64,000 bases of DNA. Source: Omphiscola glabra (lineage: Eukaryota > Mollusca > Gastropoda > Lymnaeidae). Under the pieces are notes generated by a model that saw nothing but the letters and a program-made list of their open reading frames with translations, searched no databases and was not told the origin of the DNA. This document shows positions 31,001 to 44,409 of this stretch, one piece after another; the first letter of the stretch is position 1, and every line of letters starts with the position of its first letter. Both the position numbers and the translations under genes were made by a program. Where the stretch lies: positions 2,089,002-2,153,001 of the forward strand of contig OZ024806.1 in NCBI GenBank assembly GCA_964017045.1, read 5' to 3'.

Positions 31001-33802
31001 AGCACCACAACCAGCACCAAAACCAGCACCACAACCAACACCACAACCAGCACCACAACCAGCACCACAACCAGCACCACAACCAGCACCACAACCACCA
31101 CCACAACCAACACCACAACCACCACCACAACCACCAGCACTACAAACAGCATTACAACCACCACCACAACCACCACCACAAGCAGCACCACATACACCAG
31201 AACCACAAACAGCACCACAACCAGCACCACAAACACCAGCACCACAACCAGCACCATAAACACCAGCACAACAACCAGCACAACAAACAGCACCACAACC
31301 ACAACCACCACAACAAACACCAGCACCACAACCAGCATCACAAACACCAGCACCACAAACACCAGCACCACAAACACCAGCACCACAATCACCACCGCAA
31401 CCAGCACCACACACACCAGCACAACAAACAGCACCACAACCACCACCACAAACACCAGCACCACAATCAGCACCATAAACACCAGCACCACTACCAGCAC
31501 CACAAACAGAACAACAACCAGCACCACAACGAGCACAACAACAAGCACCACAACCAACACCACAAACACCAGCACCATAAACACCAGCACCACAACCAGC
31601 ACCACAACCACCACCGCAATCAGCACCACAAACACCAGCACCACAAACCGCACCACAACCACCACCACAAACACCAGCACCACAATCAGCACCATAAACA
31701 CCAGCACCACAACCAGCACCACAAACAGAACAACAACCAGCACCACAACGAGCACAACAACAAGCACCACAACCAACACCACAAACACCAGCACCATAAA
31801 AACCAGCACCACAACCAGCACCACAACCACCACCGCAACCAGCACCACAAACACCAGCACCACAAACCGCACCACAACCACCACCACAAACACCAGTACC
31901 ACAACCAGCACCACAACCAGCACCACAAACAGAACAACAACCAGCACCACAACGAGCACAACAACAAGCACCACAACCAACACCACAAACACCAGCACCA
32001 TAAACACCAGCACCACAACCAGCACCACAACCACCACCGCAACCAGCACCACAAACACCAGCACCACAAACCGCACCACAACCACCACCACAAACACCAG
32101 TACCACAACCAGCACCACAACCAGCACAACAAACAGCACCACAACCAGCACCATAACCCCCAGCACCACAACCACCACCACAAACACCAGCACAACAACC
32201 AGCACCACAAACACCAGCACCACAAACCGCACTACAACCACCACCACAAACACCAGTACCACAACCAGCACCACAACCAGCACCACAAACACTACCACAA
32301 CCACCACCACAACCACCACCACAACCACCACCCCAACCACCACCACAAACACCAGCACCACAAACAGCACCTTAACCAGCACCTTAACCAGCACCACAAC
32401 CACCACAACAAACACCAGTACCACAACCAGCACCACAACCAGCACCACAAACACCAGCACTACAAAAAGCACCACAACCAGCACCACAACCACCACCACA
32501 AGCAGCACCACATACACCAGCACCACAAACACCAGCACCACAAACACCAGCACCACAACCACCACCAAAACAAGCAAAACAACCACCACCACAAACACCA
32601 GGACAACAAACAGCACCACAACCAGCACAACAAACAGCACCACAACCAGCACAACAAACAGCACCAAAACCACCACCACAACCACCACAACAAACACCAG
32701 CACCACAACCAGCACCACAACCAGCACCACAACCAGCACAACAATCAGCACCACAAATACCAGCAGCACAACCACCACCAAAAACACCAGCACCACAAAC
32801 ATCACCACAACCAGCACCACAACCAGAACCACAACCACCACCACCAGAACCATCACCACCACCACCACAAAAACAACCACCACAACCACCAGCACCACCA
32901 CAACCAGCAACACAACCACCACTACAAACACCAGCACCACAAACACCAGCACCACAAACAACACCACAAACAGCACCACAACCAGTACCACCACCACAAA
33001 CATCACCACCAACACCACAACCAGCACACAACCACCACCAAAACCAGCAAAATAAACCACCACCACAAACACCAGTACCACAACCAGCACCACAACTAGC
33101 ACCACAACCACCACCACAACTAGCACCACAACCAGCACCACAACCAGCACCACAACCATCACTACCACCACAACACCACCACCACCACAACCAGCACCAC
33201 AATCACCACCACGACCACCAGCACCACAACCACCACCACAAACACCACCACAACCACCACTACAACCACCACCACAACCACCACCACAAACACAACCACC
33301 ACAACAACCAACACCACAACCATCACCACCACAACGACCACCACCACAACCAGCACCACAACCAACACCACAACCACCACCACAAACAACACCACAACCA
33401 CCACCACAAACACAACCACCACAACAACCAACACCAAAACCATCACCACCACAACGACCACCACCACAACCAGCACCATAACCAACACCACAACCAACAC
33501 CACAACCAACACCACAACCACCACCACAACCACCACCAGCACCACAACCAGCACCACAAACAGCACCAAAACCAGCACCACAACCAGCACCACAACCAGC
33601 ACCACAACCAGCACCAAAACCAGCACCACAACCAACACCACAACCAGCACCACAACCAGCACCACAACCAGCACCACAACCAGCACCACAACCAGCACCA
33701 CAACCAGCACCACAACCAGCACCACAAACAACACCATAACCAGCACCACAACCAGCACCACAACCAGCACCACAACCACCACCACAACCACCAGCACCAC
33801 AA
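31000..33802. repeat. Core module, copy 3, right member of the 3.6 kb tandem pair
   Basis: Repeats about 27420-30204 at spacing 3586-3598, including the 204-base internal duplication (landmarks about 31726 and 31930). The CACTACC marker is at 31489. The left boundary is soft because upstream homology is interrupted by small indels of 6 to about 100 bases. The word CACCAGGACAACAAACAGC here reads AAACAGC where copies 1 and 2 read AAAAAGC. Confidence 0.82.
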
Positions 33803-34580
33803 TCAGCATTACAACCATCACCACCAACAACACTTCCAGCACCACAACCACCACCACCACCAAAAACAGCAAAACAACCACCACCACAAACACCAGCACC
33901 ACAACAAGCACCACAACCAACACCACAACCATCACCACAACCACCACCACAATCATCACCACCACAACCACCACCACAACCACCACCAGCACCACAACCA
34001 GCACCACAACCAGCACCTCAACCAACACCACAACCAGCACCACAAACACCAGCACCACAAACAGCACCACATTCACCATCACAAACACCAGCACCACAAC
34101 CACCACCACAAAATCCAGCACCTCAAAAAGCACCACAACCAGCACCACAAACAATACCATAACCACCACCACAACCAGCACCACAACCAGCACCACAACC
34201 ACCACCACAACCACCAGCACCACAATCAGCATTACAACCATCACCACCAACAACACTTCCAGCACCACAACCACCACCAAAAACAGCAAAACAACCAGCA
34301 CCACAACCACCAGCACCACCACAACCAGCAACACAACCACCACCACAAACACCAGCACCACAACAAGCACCACAACCAACACCACAACCATCACCACAAC
34401 CACCACCACAATCATCACCACCACAACCACCACCACAACCACCACCAGCACCACAACCAGCACCACAACCAGCACCTCAACCAACACCACAACCAGCACC
34501 ACAAACACCAGCACCACAAACAGCACCACATTCACCACCACAAACACCAGCACCACAACCACCACCACAAAATCCAGCAC
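33730..34580. repeat. Local tandem pair, period 423
   Basis: AATCAGCATTACAACCATC occurs at 33801 and 34224, and the rare CACTTCCAGC word at 33831 and 34254. Both are spaced 423 bases. Related single-copy segments lie at about 30205-30640 and about 62309-62740. The left member carries an expanded CCACCACCACC tract at about 33848 and has lost a short Pro-Ala-type stretch, so the two members are not identical. Confidence 0.8.
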
Positions 34581-35796
34581 CTCAAAAAGCACCACAACCA
34601 GCACCACAACCACTACCACAACTACCACCACAACCACCACCCCAACCACCACCACAAACACCAGCATCACAAACAGCACAACAACCAGCTCCTTAACCAG
34701 CACCACAACCACCACCACAAACACCAGCACCATAACCAGCACCATAAACAGCACCACAACCAGCACCACAACCAGCACCACAAACACCAGCACCACAAAA
34801 AGCACCACAACCACCACCACAAACACCAGCACCACAACCAGCACCACGAACACAAACACCACAACCACCACAACAACCACCACCAAACCCATCACCACCA
34901 CAACCACCACCACCACAACCTGCACCACAACCAACACCACAACCACCACCACAACCAACACCACAACCATCACCACCACAACCATCACCACCACCATCAC
35001 CACAACCAGCACCACAACCAGCACCAAAACCAGCACCAAAACCAGCACCACAAACACCAGCACCACAAACACGAGCACCACAAACATCACCACAACCACC
35101 ACCACAAACACCAGCACCACAAACAGCACCACAACCACCACCACAACCACCACCACAAACACCAGCACCACAACCACCACCACAAAATCCAGAATCACAA
35201 AAAGCACCACAACCAGCACCACAACCACTACCACAACCACCACAACCACCACAACCACCACAACCACACCCCCAACTACAACCACAAACACCAGCACCAC
35301 AAACAGCACCACAAACAGCACCACAAACACCAGCACCACAAACCGCACCACAACCACCACCACAAACACCAGTACCACAACCAGCACCACAACCAGCACC
35401 ACAACCAGCACCACAACCAGCACAACAATCAGCACCACAAACACCAGCAGCACAACCACCACCAAAAACACCAGCACCACAAACATCACCACAACCAGCA
35501 CCACAACCAGCACCACAACCACCACCACCAGAACCATCACCACCACAACCAACACTACAAAAACAACCACCACAACAACAAGCACCACAAACACCATCAC
35601 CACAAACAGCACCACAACCAACACCACAAACACCAGCACCATAAACACCAGCACCACAACCAGCACCACAACCACCACCGCAACCAGCATCACAAACACC
35701 AGCACCACAAACCGCACCACAACCACCACCACAAACACCAGTACCACAACCAGCACCACAACCAGCACCATAACCCCCAGCACCACAACCACCACC
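34580..35796. repeat. Composite array without a clean duplicate
   Basis: This is a mosaic of words known from elsewhere. 34620-34920 resembles 30600-30900. 34920-35290 resembles 42720-43050, including the CACGAGCACC and CAAAATCCAG words and a CCACAACCACC run ending in CACACCCCCAACTACAACC. 35300-35790 resembles parts of 10.5-11.1 kb. The triplet register stays constant across the joins. I see no gene here. Confidence 0.65.
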
Positions 35797-37503
35797 ACAA
35801 CCACCACCACAAACACCAGCACCATAACCAGCACCATAAACAGCACCACAACCAGCACCACAAACACCAGCACCACAATCAGCACCATAAACACAAGCAC
35901 CACAACCAGCACCACAAACAGAACAACAACCAGCACCACAACGAGCACCACAACAAGCACCACAACCAACACCACAAACACCAGCACCATAAACACCAGC
36001 ACCACAACCAGCACCACAACCAGCACCACAACCAGCACCACAACCAGCACCACAACCAGCACCACAACCAGCACCACAACCAGCACCACAACCAGCACCA
36101 CAACCAGCACCACAACCAGCACCACAACCAGCACCACAACCAGCACCAAAACCAGCACCACAACCAACACCACAACCAGCACCACAACCAGCACCACAAC
36201 CAGCACCACAACCAGCACCACAACCAGCACCACAACCAGCACCACAACCAGCACCACAACCAGCACCACAACCAGCACCACAACCAGCACCACAACCACC
36301 ACCACCACCACCACAACCAACACCACAACCACCACCACAAACACCAGCACTACAAACAGCTTTACAACCAGCCCCACAACCACCACCACAAGCAGCACCA
36401 CATACACCAGAACCACAAACAGCACCACAACCAGCACCACAAACACCAGCACCACAACCAGCACCATAAACACCAGCACCACAACCAGCACAACAAACAG
36501 CACCATAACCACAACCACCACAACAAACACCAGCACCACAACCAGCATCACAAACACCAGCACCACAAACACCAGCACCACAAACACCAGCACCACAATC
36601 ACCACCGCAACCAGCACCACACACACCAGCACCACAAACAGCACCACAACCACCACCACAAACACCAGCACCACAATCAGCACCATAAACACCAGCACCA
36701 CAACCAGCACCACAAACAGAACAACAACCAGCACCACAACGAGCACCACAACAAGCACCACAACCAACACCACAAACACCAGCACCATAAACACCAGCAC
36801 CACAACCAGCACCACAACCAGCACCACAACCAGCACCACAACCAGCACCAAAACCAGCACCAAAACCAGCACCACAACCAACACCACAACCAGCACCACA
36901 ACCAGCACCACAAACAACACCACAACCAGCACCACAACCAGCACCACAACCAGCACCACAACCAGCACCACAACCACCACCACCACCACCACAACCAACA
37001 CCACAATCACCACCACAACCACCAGCACTACAAACAGCATTACAACCAGCACCACAACCAGCACCACAACCACCACCACCAGAACCATCACCACCACAAC
37101 CACCACCACAAAAACAACCACCACCACAACCAGCACCACAAACACCATCACCACAAACAGCACCACAACCACCACCACAAACACCAGCACCACAAACAAC
37201 ACCACAAACATCACCACAACCAGTACCACCACCACAAACATCACCACCACCACCACAACCAGCACCACAACCACCACCAAAACCAGCATAACAACCAGCA
37301 CCACAACCACCAGCACCACCAAAACCAGCAACACAACCACCACCACAAACACCAGCACCACAACAAGCACCACAACCAACACCACAACCATCACCACAAC
37401 CACCACCACAATCATCACCACCACAACCACCACCAGCACCACAACCAGCACCACAACCAGCACAACAATCAGCACCACAAACACCAGCAGCACAACCACC
37501 ACC
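35797..37503. repeat. 1.7 kb tandem pair, left copy
   Basis: Repeated at 37504-39078. The spacing is 1707 at the left end (35879 and 37586 are equivalent positions) and 1575 further right (36677 and 38252). The change of 132 bases is eleven 12-base words and falls inside the pure 12-mer run near 36000-36295. The register is unchanged across both copies. Confidence 0.86.
35996..36295 (+). repeat. Longest uniform run: 25 consecutive 12-base words
   Basis: Twelve perfect CCAGCACCACAA words occupy 35996-36139. The thirteenth is CCAGCACCAAAA (36140-36151), the fifteenth is CCAACACCACAA (36164-36175), and ten more perfect words follow from 36176 to 36295. The paired copy at about 37.7-37.9 kb has eleven fewer words. 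This is the most homogeneous stretch that I noticed and probably the slippage-prone core of the satellite. Confidence 0.92.
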
Positions 37504-39078
37504 ACAACCACCACCACAAACACCAGCACCATAACCAGCACCATAAACAGCACCACAACCAGCACCACAAACACCAGCAACACAATCAGCACCATAAACA
37601 CAAGCACCACAACCAGCACCACAAACAGAACAACAACCAGCACCACAACGAGCACCACAACAAGCACCACAACCAACACCACAAACACCAGCACCATAAA
37701 CACCAGCACCACAACCAGCACCACAACCAGCACCACAACCAGCACCACAACCAGCACCACAACCAGCACCACAACCAGCACCAAAACCAGCACCACAACC
37801 AACACCACAACCAGCACCACAACCAGCACCACAACCAGCACCACAACCAGCACCACAACCAGCACCACAACCACCACCACCACAACCACAACCAACACAA
37901 CAACCACCACCACAAACACCAGCACTACAAACAGCTTTACAACCAGCACCACAACCACCACCACAAGCAGCACCACATACACCAGAACCACAAACAGCAC
38001 CACAACCAGCACCACAAACACCAGCACCACAACCAGCACCATAAACACCAGCACCACAACCAGCACAACAAACATCACCATAACCACAACCACCACAACA
38101 AACACCAGCACCACAACCAGCATCACAAACACCAGCACCACAAACACCAGCACCACAAACACCAGCACCACAATCACCACCGCAACCAGCACCACACACA
38201 CCAGCACCACAAACAGCACCACAACCACCACCACAAACACCAGCACCACAATCAGCACCATAAACACCAGCACCACAACCAGCACCACAAACAGAACAAC
38301 AACCAGCACCACAACGAGCACCACACCAAGCACCACAACCAACACCACAAACACCAGCACCATAAACACCAGCACCACAACCAGCACCACAACCAGCACC
38401 ACAACCAGCACCACAACCAGCACCAAAACCAGCACCAAAACCAGCACCACAACCAACACCACAACCAGCACCACAACCAGCACCACAAACAACACCACAA
38501 CCAGCACCACAACCAGCACCACAACCAGCACCACAACCAGCACCACAACCACCACCACCACCCCCACAACCAACACCACAATCACCACCACAACCACCAG
38601 CACTACAAACAGCATTACAACCAGCACCACAACCAGCACCACAACCACCACCACCAGAACCATCACCACCACAACCACCACCACAAAAACAACCACCACC
38701 ACAACCAGCACCACAAACACCATCACCACAAACAGCACCACAACCACCACCACAAACACCAGCACCACAAACAACACCACAAACATCACCACAACCAGTA
38801 CCACCACCACAAACATCACCACCACCACCACAACCAGCACCACAACCACCACCAAAACCAGCATAACAACCAGCACCACAACCACCAGCACCACCAAAAC
38901 CAGCAACACAACCACCACCACAAACACCAGCACCACAACAAGCACCACAACCAACACCACAACCATCATCACAACCACCACCACAATCATCACCACCACA
39001 ACCACCACCAGCACCACAACCAGCACCACAACCAGCACAACAATCAGCACCACAAACACCAGCAGCACAACCACCACC
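37504..39078. repeat. 1.7 kb tandem pair, right copy
   Basis: Second copy of 35797-37503, shortened by eleven 12-base words. It ends at about 39078, where the text continues as CCACCAAAAACACC instead of returning to the start of the unit. It carries small private changes: AACAATCAGC for CACAATCAGC at about 37580, CACACCAAGC for CACAACAAGC at about 38324 and CACCCCCACAACC at about 38560. Confidence 0.85.
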
Positions 39079-39320
39079 AAAAACACCAGCACCACAAACA
39101 TCACCACAACCAGCACCACAACCAGCACCACAACCACAACAACCAGAACCATCACCACCACAACCACCATCACAAAAACAACCACCACCACAACCAGCAC
39201 CACAATCACCACCGCAACCAGCACCACACACACCAGCACCACAAACAGCACCACAACCACCACCACAAACACCAGCACCACAATCAGCACCATAAACACC
39301 AGCACCACAACCAGCACCAC
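39079..39320. repeat. Linker array
   Basis: A short stretch related to about 8510-8640 and then to the CCACCGCAACCAGC module. It joins the 1.7 kb pair to the 1.45 kb pair. Nothing other than the satellite words is visible. Confidence 0.6.
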
Positions 39321-40794
39321 AAATAGAACAACAACTAGCACCACAACGAGCACCACAACAAGCACCACAACCAACACCACAAACACCAGCACCATAAACA
39401 CCAGCACCACAACCAGCACCACAACCAGCACCACAACCAGCACCACAACCAGCACCACAACCAGCACCACAACCAGCACCACAACAAGCACCACAACAAG
39501 CACCACAAACACCACCACAACCACCAGCACCACAAACAACACCACAAACAGCACCACAACCAGTACCACCACCACAAACATCACCACCACCACCACAACC
39601 AGCACCACAACCACCACCAAAACCAGCAAAACAACCAGCACCACAACAACCAGCACCACCACAACCAGCAACACAACCACCACCACAACCACCACCACAA
39701 TCATCATAACCAGAACCACCACCACAACCACCACCAGCACCACAACCAGCACCACAACCAGCACCTCAAACAACACCACAACCAGCTCAACAAACACCAG
39801 CACAACAAACAGCACCACATTCACCACCACAAATACCAGCACCACAACCACTACCACAGCACCTCAAAAAGCACCACAACCAGCACCACAACCACTACCA
39901 CAACCAGCACCTTAACCAGCACCACAACCACCACCACAAACACCAGCACCACAACCAGCACCACAACCAGCACCACAACCAGCACCACAACCAGCACCAC
40001 AACCAGCACCACAACCAGCACCACAACCAGCACCACAACCAGCACCACAAACACCACCACAATTACCACCACAAACACCAGCACAACAAACATCACCACA
40101 ACCACAACCACCACAACAAACACCAGCACCACAACCAGCAGCACAAACACCAACACCACAAACACCTGCACCACAAACACCAGCACCACAAACACCAGCA
40201 CCACAACCACCACCGCAACCAGCACAACAAACACCAGCACCACAAACAGCACCACAACCAGCACCACAAACACCAGCACCCCAAACTGCACCACAACCAC
40301 CACCACAAACACCAGTACCACAACCAGCACCACAACTAGCACCACAACCACCACCACAACTAGCACCACAACCAGCACCACAACCAGCACCACAACCATC
40401 ACTACCACCACAACACCACCACCACCACCACAACCAGCACCACAATCACCACCACAACCACCAGCACCACAACCACCAACACAAACATGACCACAACCAC
40501 TACTACAACCACCACAACAACCACCACCACAAACACAACCACCACAACAAACAACACCACAACCATCACCACCACAACGACCACCACCACAACCAGCACC
40601 ACAACCAACACCACAAACACCACCACAACCACCACCACAACCACCACCACAAACACAAACAACACAACCACCACCACAACCACCACAACCAACACCACAA
40701 ACATCACCACCACAACGACCACCACCACAACCAGCACCACACACACCAGCACCACAAACAGCACCATAAACACCAGCAACACAACCAGCACCAC
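39321..40794. repeat. 1.45 kb tandem pair, left copy
   Basis: AAATAGAACAACAAC is at 39321 and 40795 (spacing 1474). CTACCACAGCACCTC is at 39851 and 41301 (spacing 1450). CAACACCACCACC is at 40411 and 41852 (spacing 1441). The fall in spacing reflects the loss of short words in the right copy. Both copies show the same two -1 register slips, one at CTACCACAGCACC and one at CAACACCACC, so the slips predate the duplication. Confidence 0.85.
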
Positions 40795-41365
40795 AAATAG
40801 AACAACAACCAGCACCACAACGAGCAGCACAACAAGCACCACAACCAACACCACAAACACCAGCACCATAAACACCAGCACCACAACCAGCACCACAACC
40901 AGCACCACAACCAGCACCACAACCAGCACCACAACCAGCACCACAACCAGCACCACAACCAGCACCACAACAAGCACCACAAACACCACCACAACCACCA
41001 GCACCACATACAACACCACAAACAGCACCACAACCAGTACCACCACCACAAACATCACCACCACCACCACAACCAGCACCACAACCACCACCAAAACCAG
41101 CAAAACAACCAGCACCACAACCACCAGCACCACCACAACCAGCAACACAACCACCACCACAATCATCATAACCAGAACCACCACCACAACCACCACCAGC
41201 ACCACAACCAGCACCTCAACCAACACCACAACCAGCTCAACAAACACCAGCACAACAAACAGCACCACATTCACCACCACAAACACCAGCACCACAACCA
41301 CTACCACAGCACCTCAAAAAGCACCACAACCAGCACCACAACCACTACCACAACCAGCACCTTAA
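40487..41365 (+). other. Thr-rich open frame, 292 codons; doubtful coding
   Basis: Starts at a rare ATG in AACATGACCACAACC (40487). It reads Thr, Asn and Ser until the register slip near 41310, then Pro-Gln text, and stops at TAA (41363-41365). The ATG is absent from the tandem partner at about 41930, which reads AACACCACCACAACC. The start is a private mutation, so this is unlikely to be a gene. Confidence 0.04.
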
Positions 41366-42065
41366 CCAGCACCACAACCACCACCACAAACACCAGCACC
41401 ACAACCAGCACCACAACCAGCACCACAACCAGCACCACAACCAGCACCACAACCAGCACCACAACCAGCACCACAACCAACACCACAACCAGCACCACAA
41501 ACACCACCACAACCACCACCACAAACACCAGCACAACAAACATCACCACAACCACAACCACCACAACAAACACCAGCACCACAACCAGCAGCACAAACAC
41601 CAACACCTGCACCACAAACACCAGCACCACAAACACCAGCACCACAACCACCACCACAACCAGCACAACAAACACCAGCACCACAAACAGCACCACAACC
41701 AGCACCACAAACACCAGCACCACAAACTGCACCACAACCACCACCACAAACACCAGTACCACAACCAGCACCACAACTAGCACCACAACCACCACCACAA
41801 CTAGCACCACAACCAGCACCACAACCAGCACCACAACCATCACTACCACCACAACACCACCACCACCACCACAACCAGCACCACAATCACCACCACAACC
41901 ACCAGCACCACAACCACCACCACAAACACCACCACAACCACTACTACAACCACCACCACAACCACCACCACAAACACAACCACCACAAACACCAACACCA
42001 CAACCATCACCACCACAACAACCACCACCACAACCAGCACCACAACCAACACCACAACCACCACC
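40795..42065. repeat. 1.45 kb tandem pair, right copy
   Basis: Second copy of the preceding unit. CACCAACACCTGCACC at about 41600 replaces a longer stretch in the left copy (about 40147-40190), which accounts for part of the shorter spacing. The copy dissolves after about 42060 into a CAACACAACAAACAACC stretch, where the register slips again. Confidence 0.8.
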
Positions 42066-44409
42066 ACAACCAACACAACAAACAACCACCAACACAAACA
42101 CAACCACCACAACAACCAACACCAAAACCATCACCACCACAACGACCACCACCACAACCAGCACCATAACCAACACCACAACCAACACCACAACCAACAC
42201 CACAACCACCACCACAACCATCACCTCCACAACCACCATCACAACCACCACCAGCACCACAACCAGCACCACAAACAGCACCACAACCAGCACCACAACC
42301 AACACCACAACCACCACCACAACCACCACCACAACCATCACCACCACAACCACCATCACAACCACCACAAGCAACAAAACCAGCACCACAACCAGCACCC
42401 CAAACAGCATCACTACCACAAGCACCACAAACAGCACCACAACCACCACCACAACACCACAACAACCACCACAACCACAAACACAAACACCATACCACAA
42501 ACAGCACCACAACCACCACCACAACCAGCACCACAACCACCAGCGCCACAAACACCACCACAACCACCAGAACCACAAACAGCATCACAACCACCACCAC
42601 AAACACCACCACAACAAACACCACAACAAACACCACCACAACCAACACCACAAACACAAACACCACAACCGCCACAACAACCACCACCAAACCCATCACC
42701 ACCACAACCACCACCACCACAACCTGCACCACAACCAACACCACAACCACCACCACAACCAACACCACAACCATCACCACCACAACCAGCACCACAACCA
42801 GCACCACAACCAGCACCAAAACCAGCACCAAAACCAGCCTCACAAACACCAGCACCACAAACACGAGCACCACAAACATCAACACAACCACCACCACAAA
42901 CACCAGCACCACAAACAGCACCACAACCACCACCACAAACACCAGCACCACAACCACCACCACAAAATCCAGCATCACAAAAAGCACCACAACCAGCACT
43001 ACAACCACTACCACAACCACCACAACCACCACAACCACATCCCCAACTACCATCACAAACACCAGCACCACAAACAGCACCACAACCAGCACCTTAACCA
43101 GCACCACAACCACCACAACCACCACCACAACCAGCACCACAAACATCATTACCACAAACAGCACCAGAACCACATACCACAAACACCAGCACCACAACAA
43201 GCACCATAAACACCAGCACCACAAACAGTCCCACAACCACCACCACAAATACCAGCACCACAAACAGCACCACAACCACCACCACAAACACCAGTACCAC
43301 AACCAGCACCACAACCAGCACCACAACCACCACCACCACCAACACCACAACCACCACCACAACAACCAGCACCAAAAACATCATTACAACCAGCACCACA
43401 ACCAGCACCACCACCAGCACCACAACCAGCACCACAACCAGCACCACAACCACCACCACCAGAACCATCACCACCACAACCACCACTACAAAAACAACCA
43501 CCACCACAACCAGCACCACAAACACCATCACCACAAACAGCACCATAACCACCACCACAAACACCAGCACCACAAACAACACCACAAACAGCACCACAAC
43601 CAGTACCACCACCACAAACATCACCACCACCACCACAACCATCACCACAACCACCACCAAAACCAGCAAAACAACCAGCACCACAACCACCAGCACCACC
43701 ACAACCAGCAACACAACCAACACCACAAACACCAGCACCACAACCACCACCACAATCATCACCACCACAACCACCACCACAACCACCACCACAACCACCA
43801 CCAGCACCACAACCAGCACCACAACCAACACCACAAGCATCACCACAACCACCACCACAATCATCACCACCACAACCACCACCACCAGCACCACAACCAG
43901 CACCACAACCAGCACCTCAACCAACACCACAACCAGCACCACAAACACCAGCACCACAAACAGCACCACATTCACCACCACAAACACCAGCACCACAACC
44001 ACCACCACAACCAGCACCACAACCACTACCACAACTACCACCACAACCACCACCCCAACCACCACCACAAACAGCAGCACCACAACCAGCATCTTAACCA
44101 GCATCACAACCACCACCACAAACACCAGCACCATAACCAACACCACAAAAAGCACCACAACCACCACCACAAACACCAGCAACACAACCAGCACCACAAC
44201 CACAACCACAAGCAGCACCACATACACCAGCACCACAAACAGCACTACAACCAGCACCACAAACACCAGCACCACAAACACCAGCACCATAAACACCAGC
44301 ACCACAACCACCACCACAACCATCACCACCACAACCACCATCACAACCACCACAAGCACCACAACCAGCACCACAACCAGCACCCCAAACAGCATCACTA
44401 CCACAAGCA
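42066..44409. repeat. Composite array rich in CCACCACAACC words
   Basis: The GCA-containing word is thinner here and CCACCACAACC and CCACCATCACAACC words are denser. About 42420-43160 recurs at about 44405-45200 and 49730-50500 (CCATACCACAAACAGC at 42490, 44475 and 49801). About 43340-44400 recurs, with changes, at about 45360-46400. Several register slips cluster at 42070-42500 and at about 43175. No gene is seen. Confidence 0.7.
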
